From NCBI GenBank assembly GCA_035649895.1, contig DASRIS010000133.1, forward strand, positions 1-51,745: a stretch of 51,745 nucleotides of DNA, in the 5' to 3' direction. The notes beneath the pieces were generated by a model, which was not told the origin of the DNA, searched no databases, and worked only from the letters and a program-made list of their open reading frames with translations. Source of the DNA: DASSUC01 sp035649895. Its GTDB lineage: Bacteria > Actinomycetota > Actinomycetes > Mycobacteriales > Micromonosporaceae. Below are positions 17,782-25,868 of the stretch, in pieces. Both the position numbers and the translations under genes were made by a program. Position 1 is the first letter of the stretch; each line of letters opens with the position of its first letter.

Positions 17782-18549
17782 GTGACGGAACCGACCTGGG
17801 GCCACCTCCAGCAGGAGATGACGGCTGTGCTCGCTGGCGAGCCGGACGACATCGCGGGCGTCGTCCAGCAGCTGACCGCGCTGCAGGACGTGCTGAAGTG
17901 CCTGCCTCCGATGTACGAGGAAAGCCCCATCGCCGACTTCAACAAGCTCTACACCACGATCACCAGGCGCATCTACGACCGGCACCAGGCTGGTGACTTC
18001 GCCGACTCAGCGTTCCTGAACCGGCTGGATGTGGAGTTTGCCCGGCGGTACATCGACGCGCTGCGCCGGTGGAGCACTGCCGACCCGGCCACGCCCGAGT
18101 CGTGGCGGGTGCTCTTCTGCCGGGTCGCCGACACCCGGCTGCGCTCGCTGCCGTGCGCGGTGACCGGGGTCAATGCGCACATCAACTACGACCTGCCGTT
18201 CGCGTTGGTGGCCACGTGGGAGCGGCTGGGACACGCGCCGGACGGCAGCCGGCAGCATCACGACTACCTGCTCGTCAACGAGGTCTTCGAGCAGGAGATC
18301 CCCGGCCTGCGGCGGGGGTACCTGGTGTGGTGGCAGCAGCACCTCGACCGGATCAACATGGGCTTCGACGACTGGTACCAGAACCTGCTCGTCGAGCTGA
18401 CCCGCGACCTCGCCTGGGACCGGGCCCAGAAGCTGTGGCGGCAGCGGAGCAACCCGACCATGACCGAGCGGCTGCGCACCTCCTTCGACACGCAGACCGC
18501 GCTGGTCGGCAGCGCCCTGCTGTCACCGCTCTGCGCCTTCCTCCAGTGA
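17782..18549 (+). CDS. DUF5995 family protein
   Basis: This 255-residue protein starts at GTG 17782 after a GGGAGG box. The recognisable DUF5995 traits are 'FNKLYTTITRRI', 'FLNRLDVEFARRYIDAL' and 'GVNAHINYDLPFALV', plus a C-terminal segment with 'AWDRAQKLW'. The family is widespread in actinobacteria, mostly helical, and has no known function; the conserved His/Asp of 'AHINYDL' suggests a metal- or ligand-binding helical bundle. No signal peptide is present. It stands alone, bounded by the hairpins after the LuxR regulator and by a strong terminator at its own end. Confidence 0.85.
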   Translation: MTEPTWGHLQQEMTAVLAGEPDDIAGVVQQLTALQDVLKCLPPMYEESPIADFNKLYTTITRRIYDRHQAGDFADSAFLNRLDVEFARRYIDALRRWSTADPATPESWRVLFCRVADTRLRSLPCAVTGVNAHINYDLPFALVATWERLGHAPDGSRQHHDYLLVNEVFEQEIPGLRRGYLVWWQQHLDRINMGFDDWYQNLLVELTRDLAWDRAQKLWRQRSNPTMTERLRTSFDTQTALVGSALLSPLCAFLQ

Positions 18550-18582
18550 GCCGGTCCCTGCTGCGTACTTGTTGGTGGACCG

Positions 18583-18623
18583 CGCGACGGGCTCGCCGGG
18601 GTGTGCCCGGCGAGCCCGTCGCG
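18583..18623 (+). terminator. Strong terminator after DUF5995 gene
   Basis: A perfect 18-bp inverted repeat (arms 18583-18600 and 18606-18623, core GACGGGCTCGCCGGG) with a GTGTG loop begins 33 bp after the stop. The short open frame that begins inside it is not a gene. Confidence 0.8.
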
Positions 18624-18788
18624 TTGCGGCTACGCGCAGGTGCCCGGGCTCCTAGGTTGGGGTGGCGCTGCCGGGTGGTGCCCGGCCCGCTCGGATGACG
18701 CCGTCCGGTCGCTACCTGGGGCCACGGGCCACGTGCGGGCGGCTGCTCGCGGTCACGGTGAGCCGGTTGACGTACCGCCGGGCGGCCC

Positions 18789-19480
18789 GTGCGGCGATGG
18801 ATGGCCGTGGCCCTACGACGTCCGGGAAGAACCTGTCCTGAAGCGTCGCTATCACCCATGCACTCTCGGCGGCTCATTGACAGCGCTCCCGGACCTGTCC
18901 GTGGCCTCGTGGTCGGGTTCGCGCACGCGCTCGCGGGTGGGCTGGCGGGCGGGCTCGCGGTTGGGCTCACGTACGGCCTCGTGGCCGGGCTCGTCGGCGG
19001 CCGGGTGGTGCCCCGGCCGACGCGGTTCCGGATACGTGGCATCCGTGGCCGTGCGCCGGAGCTGTTCCGGTGGCTTACCGCCGGGCTCGTGGCCGGGCTC
19101 GCGTTGGGGCTCCTGGCCGGGCTTCTCGCTGGGGTGACGGGGCTGGCGGGCGAGCTTGTCGTGGCCGGAGTCGCCGTAGGGCTCGCGTTCGGGCTCGCGT
19201 TCGGGCTCGTGTTCGGGCCGGCTGCCGGACTCACCGTCGGGCTCGCGTTCGGACTGGCGTCGGGCTCACGCCCTGGCTTGATGGGCTCTCTTTCGGGCGC
19301 AGCAGCACGGCGTGGGGACCGTGGCTGATCCTGGTCCGGCTCTGCCTGCCGGTTGCCGGCAGGCTCCCCTGGCGCGTGGTGGGGTTCCTGGAGGATGCCC
19401 ACCGGCGAGGGGTACTCCGCCAGGTCGGCGCGGTGTACCAGTTCCGCCACGCCCGTCTGCAGGACCACCTGGCCAGGTAG
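18789..19480 (+). pseudogene. Decayed C-terminus of an actinobacterial NACHT-type membrane protein
   Basis: Two frames together look like the end of the large NACHT-domain proteins of actinomycetes. From about 18858 to 19260 one frame encodes a membrane region made of repeated 'GLAxGLAxGL' glycine-leucine blocks. Near 19260 the frame shifts, and the next frame continues 'TPWLDGLSFGRSSTAWG', 'RLPWRVVGFLEDAHRRGVL' and 'QVGAVYQFRHARLQDHLAR' to a stop at 19480. That ending is the characteristic closing segment of the family. The NACHT ATPase and the N-terminal part are absent upstream, where a terminator and non-coding sequence lie. It is thus both truncated and frameshifted. Intact relatives are thought to act in signalling or defence; this copy should be inactive. 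Confidence 0.65.
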
Positions 19481-19653
19481 CCAGGCGGGCGTCCGCGCGG
19501 GCACGGGGACATCCGCGGACAACCGGATCCGGGCACCCCGCCCGGTGTGGCGCCGCATCCTTTTCCCACGGCCACAAGCCGGACTGCTCGCGAGGCTCCC
19601 GCACCGCCACGGGGACGGGGACCAGGGGCAGGGACAGGAGGTGAAGGCACGAC

Positions 19654-19770
19654 ATGGAACCCCACGGCCGAGCTCCGTTCCTTTACGAACAGGCCGACCA
19701 GACTCGGGTAGCCGAGCTGCTCGCCAGCGCCATCCGCTGGCTGGTCTGCTGGCTGATGCAGGTTGGGTGA
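19654..19770 (+). CDS. Possible 38-residue small protein
   Basis: An AGGAGG box precedes ATG 19654 by about 12 nt. The product begins MEPHGRAPFLYEQADQ and ends with a hydrophobic, Trp-rich helix (IRWLVCWLMQVG). I do not recognise it. It follows the NACHT remnant in the same direction and could be a surviving small gene of that locus or chance. Confidence 0.3.
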   Translation: MEPHGRAPFLYEQADQTRVAELLASAIRWLVCWLMQVG

Positions 19771-19901
19771 CGGCAGGAACGTCCAGGTGTGCAGCCAGCT
19801 GCCCCTGCCATCACCCAAGGGCCTTACATTACGACGCATAGTAGCCCAGGAGGCCGTACCGTGGCCCGGCTGACCGCCGGCAGGCGCTATGGGCTCAAGG
19901 C

Positions 19902-19931
19902 CGGTGGGCCCACCTCAGGGTGGGCCCACCG
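19902..19931 (-). terminator. Terminator of the minus-strand unknown gene
   Basis: A perfect 13-bp inverted repeat (CGGTGGGCCCACC and partner) with a 4-nt loop lies 5 bp beyond the stop of the gene that ends at 19936. Confidence 0.7.
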
Positions 19932-19935
19932 TTGC

Positions 19936-20895
19936 CTACCACTCCCACTGGATCCCGTAGCCGAGGTACATGGTCGGGTTGGGGAAGCGCACCTGTACCT
20001 CGCCGGCTTCGTCGAGGGCCAGCAGGTCCCTGCCGGGCCGCGCGGCCTCGAACATCCGGACGGTCTCCCCGGTGACCCGCCAGACCCAGCGCGGGGTGCG
20101 GCCCGGCGGGAACCGCACCCGCAGGGAGAACAGGTTGCACTGGGTCTCGGGCGTGAAGACGTAGCGCGGCAGCATCGTCCTATCCTCGGGGATCCGCAGG
20201 ATCATCCCGTACTCGTGCTCGTCCCCGGTGCGCAGCGGCGCCGGCAGCTGGATCATGAGCTGGAACCGGCCGCTCAGCGGCTGCTCGCGGCGGACGAGCC
20301 GCCCGCCGTAGATGACCTCGGCGTCGAGTAACGGCCTGGGGTCTCCCGGGGCTCGCGGCACGTCGAGCCAGGCCATCACCTCCCTCAGGTCATCACAGGT
20401 GGCGACGATGCGGCGGTGCTCATGCGACTCTGGTGTCGCCGTGTCCAGGCGCAGCACGGTGCGCAGCTCCTCCAGGTACCAGCCCTGGGGCGCGCCGGCC
20501 GCCTGGCCACGCCGGCGGCGTAGCTCATGGGCGATCTCCTCGGCGAGCAGCCGCTCGGCGAGGTCGATGCGGCGCAGTGCCGTGCGGTACCCGTGGCCGA
20601 GCTGTGCCGACAGCCAGGCGATCCGGTCCTTGAGCTGAGGGATCTGCCTGGTCTCGGCGGACAGCCCGAGGCTCGCGGTGATGGCGGTGCGCATGTCCTC
20701 GGCGAGCCCGGCGGCGCAGTTGTTGATCTCGGTGGCCAGGCTGCGGCGGCAGTCCCCGTCGTCTGGTCCCGTGGCGCCGGCCACCAGCTCCCGCAGGTGC
20801 GGCCCGAGCCGCGCCTCGATACTAGGGGCGTTAATGCCGCGCCCTTTCCGAAGCAACCGGATCTCCGCCGCGACCCGCTCGGCCAGCCCTACCAT
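19936..20895 (-). CDS. Conserved-looking actinobacterial protein of unknown function
   Basis: This 319-residue protein has an N-terminal basic helical part ('EIRLLRKGRGINAPSIEARLGPHLRELV') that resembles the start of actinobacterial XRE-like regulators, a central helical segment with 'LRRRRGQAAGAPQGWYLEEL', and a C-terminal beta-rich half ('LLDAEVIYGGRLVRREQPLSG', 'EYGMILRIPEDR', 'NLFSLRVRFP') ending in GIQWEW. There is no membrane helix or signal peptide. I do not recognise the C-terminal domain. It is monocistronic, with its own terminator, and the upstream region (20896-21319) should contain its promoter. A regulatory or scaffold role is possible but unproven. Confidence 0.75.
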   Translation of the reverse strand: MVGLAERVAAEIRLLRKGRGINAPSIEARLGPHLRELVAGATGPDDGDCRRSLATEINNCAAGLAEDMRTAITASLGLSAETRQIPQLKDRIAWLSAQLGHGYRTALRRIDLAERLLAEEIAHELRRRRGQAAGAPQGWYLEELRTVLRLDTATPESHEHRRIVATCDDLREVMAWLDVPRAPGDPRPLLDAEVIYGGRLVRREQPLSGRFQLMIQLPAPLRTGDEHEYGMILRIPEDRTMLPRYVFTPETQCNLFSLRVRFPPGRTPRWVWRVTGETVRMFEAARPGRDLLALDEAGEVQVRFPNPTMYLGYGIQWEW

Positions 20896-21319
20896 CTGGG
20901 ACCCCGGCCGGTGTCACATTCCTGACGTGGGGTGCCGCCTCTGGCACTTCGCCGGAAAACTGTCCTCTCCCGTGGCTCCCGGCCGCCCCGACCTGCCGGC
21001 AGGATTGGGTAAAGCGCCAGGGGGCATTTGTGGATGTCCATAACTTGCCCTACTTCGCGTTGGGTCGTACCCATCGGTGAGCCGCACGAGCCCATCCGAG
21101 AGAGGCGGCATCGCTGACACCTCGGTGTCCGGACGCGACCCTCAGAGGAGGAATATCTCGGTTCGGCCACGATCGCAGTCGCCATTTATACATAGACAAA
21201 TACTGACTAAAAATATGGCGGCTACGGGTGGCCAGGTGCGGCGTACCGCGGCCCGGCCGGAGGGCAGCGCATAGGCGCAGATGGCGGGCGCGAAGAAAGG
21301 CGAAGCTCGGGGGGAGCGT
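20896..21319. other. Divergent intergenic region with an AT-richer patch
   Basis: About 424 bp between the unknown minus gene and the small LuxR-HTH gene. An AT-richer patch at 21180-21220 ('TTTATACATAGACAAATAC' within it) is unusual for this DNA and is a likely promoter area. An AGAGGAGG sequence near 21142 has no start codon at a suitable distance. No gene is supported. Confidence 0.5.
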
Positions 21320-21559
21320 ATGTCGCAGGAACGGTCTAGCCTGTCTGCCCGGGAGAAAGAGGTCGTGGTGCACCTCTCGCGTGGGTTGACCTACCTCCAG
21401 ATCGGGCGCCGACTGGGCATAGCGGTGTGGACGGTCGATACGTACCTTCGGCGCGTGCGGGCCAAGACCGGCGCGACCACCAGCGCGGACCTGGTCCGGT
21501 TGGGGCTGCGGCTCCAGCCGCCGGAGGCGGACGGGCAGCAGGACCGCCCATCCGCCTGA
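21320..21559 (+). CDS. Single-domain LuxR-type HTH protein
   Basis: The start ATG 21320 follows a GGGGGAG box; the ATG at 21281 has none. The 79-residue product is essentially one LuxR helix-turn-helix: 'LSAREKEVVVHLSRGLTY' then 'QIGRRLGIAVWTVDTYLRRV' and 'KTGATTSADLVRLGL'. It lacks a receiver or ATPase domain, so it is a stand-alone DNA-binding module of the kind abundant in actinomycetes. It may work by dimerising or by interfering with full-length regulators. It converges with the lipoprotein gene that ends 24 bp downstream. Confidence 0.85.
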   Translation: MSQERSSLSAREKEVVVHLSRGLTYLQIGRRLGIAVWTVDTYLRRVRAKTGATTSADLVRLGLRLQPPEADGQQDRPSA

Positions 21560-21583
21560 GGCCTGGCTACGCCAGCGGCCCTC

Positions 21584-22492
21584 TCAAGCGCCGATGGCCG
21601 TGGCCGCGCGGTCCCGGGCGGCGATCGCCTCGCGCGCCGCGACGAACAGTGCCCGGTCGGCGTCGATCTCCCGGCGCTGGTACGCCGACTCCACCGTGAA
21701 CCAGATGCCGACCAGGTTCGTCCTGGCCTTGCAGTCGATGTCCGCGGCGGCGACGGCCAGCTCCGCCGGGCTGGGCCCACCGCGCTGCGCCGGGTCCTCG
21801 CCGGTGAACGCCGGGTCCGCCATGACAGTGAGCGGGTCGCCGTAGCGGTATCCCGAGCCCCTCATGCACTCCGACCATGCGGCGAACGCGGCTTGCACGC
21901 GGCTGTCCCTCTTGGACACCTCGAACGTGCGGAGCTGGAGCTGGTTGCCGATCCTGACGTCGGTGCCCGCCGGGACCGCCTGGTCGAGGGCCCGGTCGGC
22001 CTCGGCGATGCAGCCGCCGTCGGGCACGGGAAGGCCGTTCACCACCGAGCGGCCCCGGCCGGACAGCACCGTCTGCCCGTCGGGCCCGATCTTCGGCCGC
22101 TCCGGTCGGGTCGCCAGCTTGGGGTCGCGCGGGCCGAGCCCGTACCCGGCGGTGCGGGCCAGCGCGATGTCGGTGATGCCGTACCGCCGGTCGGTCAGGC
22201 TGCGCGGGCCGTGGCCGCTGGCCGGGACCGGCTTGACGGGATAGTCAATGCCGAACCTGGCCATGCACCGGCGGATCAGGGCCAGCCGGGCGGCGCCCAG
22301 CCGGTCACCCTGCTCGGCGGTTGGCAGGTAGTCCTCCACGGGCAGCCGCAGGCCCACGCTGGCGAGCAGGGTCGGCACCTCGCCGATCGGGGGCTCGGCC
22401 GGCTCTGCCGCACCGGCGCTCGAGCATCCTGCCAGAGCGAGCAGCGCCGCGACCGCTGCGCCGGCGGCGGCACGGTGGTAGATCGAGGTCAT
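21584..22492 (-). CDS. Actinobacterial lipoprotein, function unknown
   Basis: The start is ATG 22492 with GGGAGA upstream; the frame is open further but lacks a site there. The 302-residue product has a lipoprotein signal with lipobox 'LALAGCSS'. The mature part carries 'CMARFGIDYPV', 'RRYGITD' and 'GGCIAEADRAL', and later 'WSECMRGSGYRYGDPLTVM' with several Cys. This pattern is seen in many uncharacterised actinobacterial lipoproteins. It is anchored to the outer face of the membrane and probably binds a small ligand or partner. It lies downstream of the I36-type gene on the same strand, separated by a terminator. Confidence 0.8.
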   Translation of the reverse strand: MTSIYHRAAAGAAVAALLALAGCSSAGAAEPAEPPIGEVPTLLASVGLRLPVEDYLPTAEQGDRLGAARLALIRRCMARFGIDYPVKPVPASGHGPRSLTDRRYGITDIALARTAGYGLGPRDPKLATRPERPKIGPDGQTVLSGRGRSVVNGLPVPDGGCIAEADRALDQAVPAGTDVRIGNQLQLRTFEVSKRDSRVQAAFAAWSECMRGSGYRYGDPLTVMADPAFTGEDPAQRGGPSPAELAVAAADIDCKARTNLVGIWFTVESAYQRREIDADRALFVAAREAIAARDRAATAIGA

Positions 22493-22543
22493 GGTGGTCT
22501 CCCGGAGAAGGGGTACGGGAATGGGGCCGGTCGTCCGTCGCCG

Positions 22544-22572
22544 CTCTCCGGCCATCTGGGATGGCCGGAGAG
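22544..22572 (-). terminator. Terminator between I36-type gene and lipoprotein gene
   Basis: A perfect 12-bp inverted repeat (CTCTCCGGCCAT and partner) with a 5-nt loop lies 27 bp past the stop of the gene at 22599-22994. Confidence 0.7.
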
Positions 22573-22598
22573 ACGGTGGAGCTCGGCTGCCGTGGGCG

Positions 22599-22994
22599 TC
22601 AGCAGGAGCTTGACGAGAAGTCCGCCGACGAGATCGTGTTCCGGAATGTCTGCGACGCGTCTCCGATGTGGCCGGAGGGTAGGCATCCGTGCGAGCCGCC
22701 GTACGACGCATCGGTGTACACGTGCCACCAGTAGACGTCCCGGTTCCAGTAGGACTCGGTGTTGTCGTTGGCCGAGACCGAGGTGCCGGGGAACACGTCA
22801 CCGGAGAAGTTGCTGTCTCCGACGGCCAGGTCGAAGACGTACCCTTCTTGGCCGTCCAGGTAGTAGAGGCCGAACTCGCCGGACTCCACGACCCCGTCCT
22901 TGTGGCCCGCATTCGCGGGCATCGCGGCGGCCAGTACCGCGATGATGGCGGCGACCATCGCAGCGAATATGGTCCGCGCGCGTTTAGTTCTCAT
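22599..22994 (-). CDS. Secreted peptidase inhibitor I36 / crystallin-like protein
   Basis: The start is ATG 22994, chosen for AAGGAGG 5 nt upstream. The 131-residue product has a signal peptide cleaved after 'MPANA' (about residue 29). The mature protein holds 'GEFGLYYLDGQEGYVFDLAVGDSNFSG', 'SVSANDNTESYWNRD' and 'GCLPSGHIGDASQTFRNTISS' features, like I36-type Streptomyces metalloproteinase inhibitors with a beta-gamma crystallin fold. Two Cys, one in 'HGCLP' and one at the very C-terminus, could form a disulfide. It should act outside the cell, as an inhibitor or envelope protein. It lies next to the response regulator/kinase pair and might be under its control; the gene gap is 110 bp. Confidence 0.7.
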   Translation of the reverse strand: MRTKRARTIFAAMVAAIIAVLAAAMPANAGHKDGVVESGEFGLYYLDGQEGYVFDLAVGDSNFSGDVFPGTSVSANDNTESYWNRDVYWWHVYTDASYGGSHGCLPSGHIGDASQTFRNTISSADFSSSSC

Positions 22995-23104
22995 GGTTTC
23001 CTCCTTCTTGGGCACTGTCCAGTGCCGACCCGGAAATCATTTCGCCGGGGAAGGAGGCGCAGCAGTCACGAGGTTTCGGTTCTTGACACGACCTAGCGGG
23101 CAGG

Positions 23105-24246
<1,142 letters not shown>

Positions 24247-24250
<4 letters not shown>

Positions 24251-24903
24251 GTGAGGCGGTAGCCCACGCCCGGGACGGTCTCCACCACCGGCGGCTCGCC
24301 CAGCCTGCGCCGCAGCGTCATCACTGCCACCCGCACCGCGTTGGTGAACGGGTCGGTGTGCTCGTCCCACGCCTTCTCCAGGAGCTGCTCGGTGCTCACC
24401 ACCGCACCGTCGCCGAGCATCAGCTCGTGCAGCAACGCGAACTCCTTGCGGGACAGCGGGACGAGCCGGCCGTCGCGGAGCACCTGCCGGCGCGCCGGGT
24501 CGAGCTCGATGCCCGCCCACCGCAGCACCGGGGGCGCCGCCGGCCGGGCCCGCCGGCCCAGCGCATGGACCCGGGCGATGAACTCGGCCAACGCGAACGG
24601 CTTCGGCAGGTAGTCGTCGGCTCCGAGGGTCAGCCCGGACACCCGGTCGTTGATCTCACCGAACGCGGTGAGCATGAGGATCCGGGTGGGCGCCCCGGAC
24701 CCGACTACCCGGCGGCACACGTCGTCGCCGTGCACGAGGGGCAGGTCGCGGTCGAGCACCAGGACGTCATAGGAGTTGACGTCCAACCGGTCCAGGGCGG
24801 CGGCGCCGTCGTACACCACGTCGACCGCCATGGCCTGGCGGCGCAGGGTCTCGGCGATGGCCTCGGCCATCAGCTCTTCGTCCTCGACGACCAGTACGCG
24901 CAC
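24247..24903 (-). CDS. OmpR-family response regulator
   Basis: The start is GTG 24903, with AAGGAG 6 nt upstream. The 218-residue protein has a receiver domain with acidic pocket 'EDEE', phosphorylation site D51 ('VLVLDRDLP') and the 'KPF' lysine, followed by a winged-helix DNA-binding domain ending 'RRRLGEPPVVETVPGVGYRLT'-like. It is paired with the kinase by a 4-bp overlap. The divergent lipoprotein gene at 25022 shares the 118-bp promoter gap and is a likely target. In related actinomycetes this pair precedes a lipoprotein, an adaptor and an ABC transporter. Confidence 0.93.
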
Positions 24904-25021
24904 GGGTCGCTCCTTGCCTAGTCTCGACCGTACGCAACCAATCTTTCTGGTTTGTCGTAAGAAAGCCACAAAAATGATCGCTGACGGTGACCTTATCTCG
25001 CGTGGAGTTTAATCCACCGCC

Positions 25022-25588
25022 ATGACGAACAGGAAAGACTGGGCTGTGGGCCGCCATTTGGCGGTCGGCGGGGTGGCCGTATCCGTACTGCTCGCTGGTT
25101 TGTTGGTTGCTGGCTGCGGGAGTGGGGAGGACCAACCACAGGTGGCCGCCATCGGTGCCGGGCGGTCCTCGGGGAAGCCGGACGAGGACCGGGGGCGCCA
25201 GGCCGAGCGCTACCGGGACTGCCTGTTACAGCACCGGGTGACGCTGCTGGACCATCCGACCGCGGAGGGCATGCCCCAGATCGACAAGGTACGCACGCCG
25301 GTCGAGGTCGCCTCGTTCGCGTACGAGAGGTGCCGCCCGTTGCTGCCCACCGCAGGCGAGGTGGTCAAGGTGGCACCCGAGGAGATCGAGGCGAGGCGGC
25401 GGCTCGCCGCGTGCGTACGCGAGCAGGGCGTGCCGGAGTACCCGGACCCGGACCCGGTGACCGGGGTCTCGCCGGTCAGTGACGAGCTGGCCGTCCGGCT
25501 CAAGGGCGACCCGAGGCTGGCCGCGGCTGTGCAGGCGTGCCGGCGGCAGGCGGGGGTGGACACCCGTCCGGGCGTGGTGGGCGGATGA
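25022..25588 (+). CDS. Lipoprotein next to the two-component system
   Basis: The 188-residue product begins MTNRKDWAVG, has a lipoprotein signal with lipobox 'LLVAGCGSG', and a mature domain with four or more Cys in the pattern 'YRDCLLQ', 'YERCRPLLP', 'LAACVREQGVPEYPDPDP' and 'VQACRRQAG'. This is the typical small actinobacterial lipoprotein found beside an OmpR regulator/kinase pair and upstream of an adaptor-ABC efflux operon. Here that operon is missing; only a broken start of an adaptor-like frame overlaps its stop. It is probably regulated by the divergent response regulator. Confidence 0.85.
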   Translation: MTNRKDWAVGRHLAVGGVAVSVLLAGLLVAGCGSGEDQPQVAAIGAGRSSGKPDEDRGRQAERYRDCLLQHRVTLLDHPTAEGMPQIDKVRTPVEVASFAYERCRPLLPTAGEVVKVAPEEIEARRRLAACVREQGVPEYPDPDPVTGVSPVSDELAVRLKGDPRLAAAVQACRRQAGVDTRPGVVGG

Positions 25589-25773
25589 GCATGCGGCGCA
25601 CGCGGCGGGTCGCCGGGCTGTCCTCGCGTCGTGGCGCTGGTGGCGGCGATGGTCGTAGCGGCGAGGTCCGGGTCTCCCGCCCCTCCGGCGCCCGGGCCGC
25701 CGAGCGCGCGACCACCCGTACGATGGCTGGCCTTCTGCTCGGCCTTGGCGCCGTGACCCTGGCTGCGAGGTGA
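25585..25773 (+). pseudogene. Possible frameshifted remnant of a membrane adaptor gene
   Basis: ATG 25585 overlaps the lipoprotein stop (ATGAG), as expected for the next gene of an operon. The 62-codon frame begins MSMRRTRRVAGL, then turns into a Ser/Arg/Gly-rich sequence unlike a protein. A one-base shift near 25622 would join it to 'RVVALVAAMVVAARSGSP', giving a good signal-anchor helix before a Pro-rich linker and a stop at 25754. In related loci a membrane-fusion adaptor stands here. I therefore read it as the decayed start of such a gene, with the rest lost. It might instead be a small spurious frame. Confidence 0.35.
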
Positions 25774-25868
25774 GATCCGTCGTGGCCACCCGTAGCACGA
25801 TGCCGGCCCGAGTCGTTGAGGTCATTGTCGCGGGTCGTGGCGGGAGGGCTGGCGGAAGGAGGGACGCC

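Larger units (their letters stand above)
19481..19935. other. Non-coding stretch after the NACHT remnant
   Basis: About 455 bp. It holds one short frame with a ribosome site (19654-19770, listed separately) and the terminator of the minus-strand gene that ends at 19936. Nothing else is supported. Confidence 0.5.

Noticed and set aside
18601..19137. 178-codon plus-strand frame after DUF5995
   Set aside because: It starts inside a terminator stem and follows a different frame from the recognisable NACHT-type remnant.
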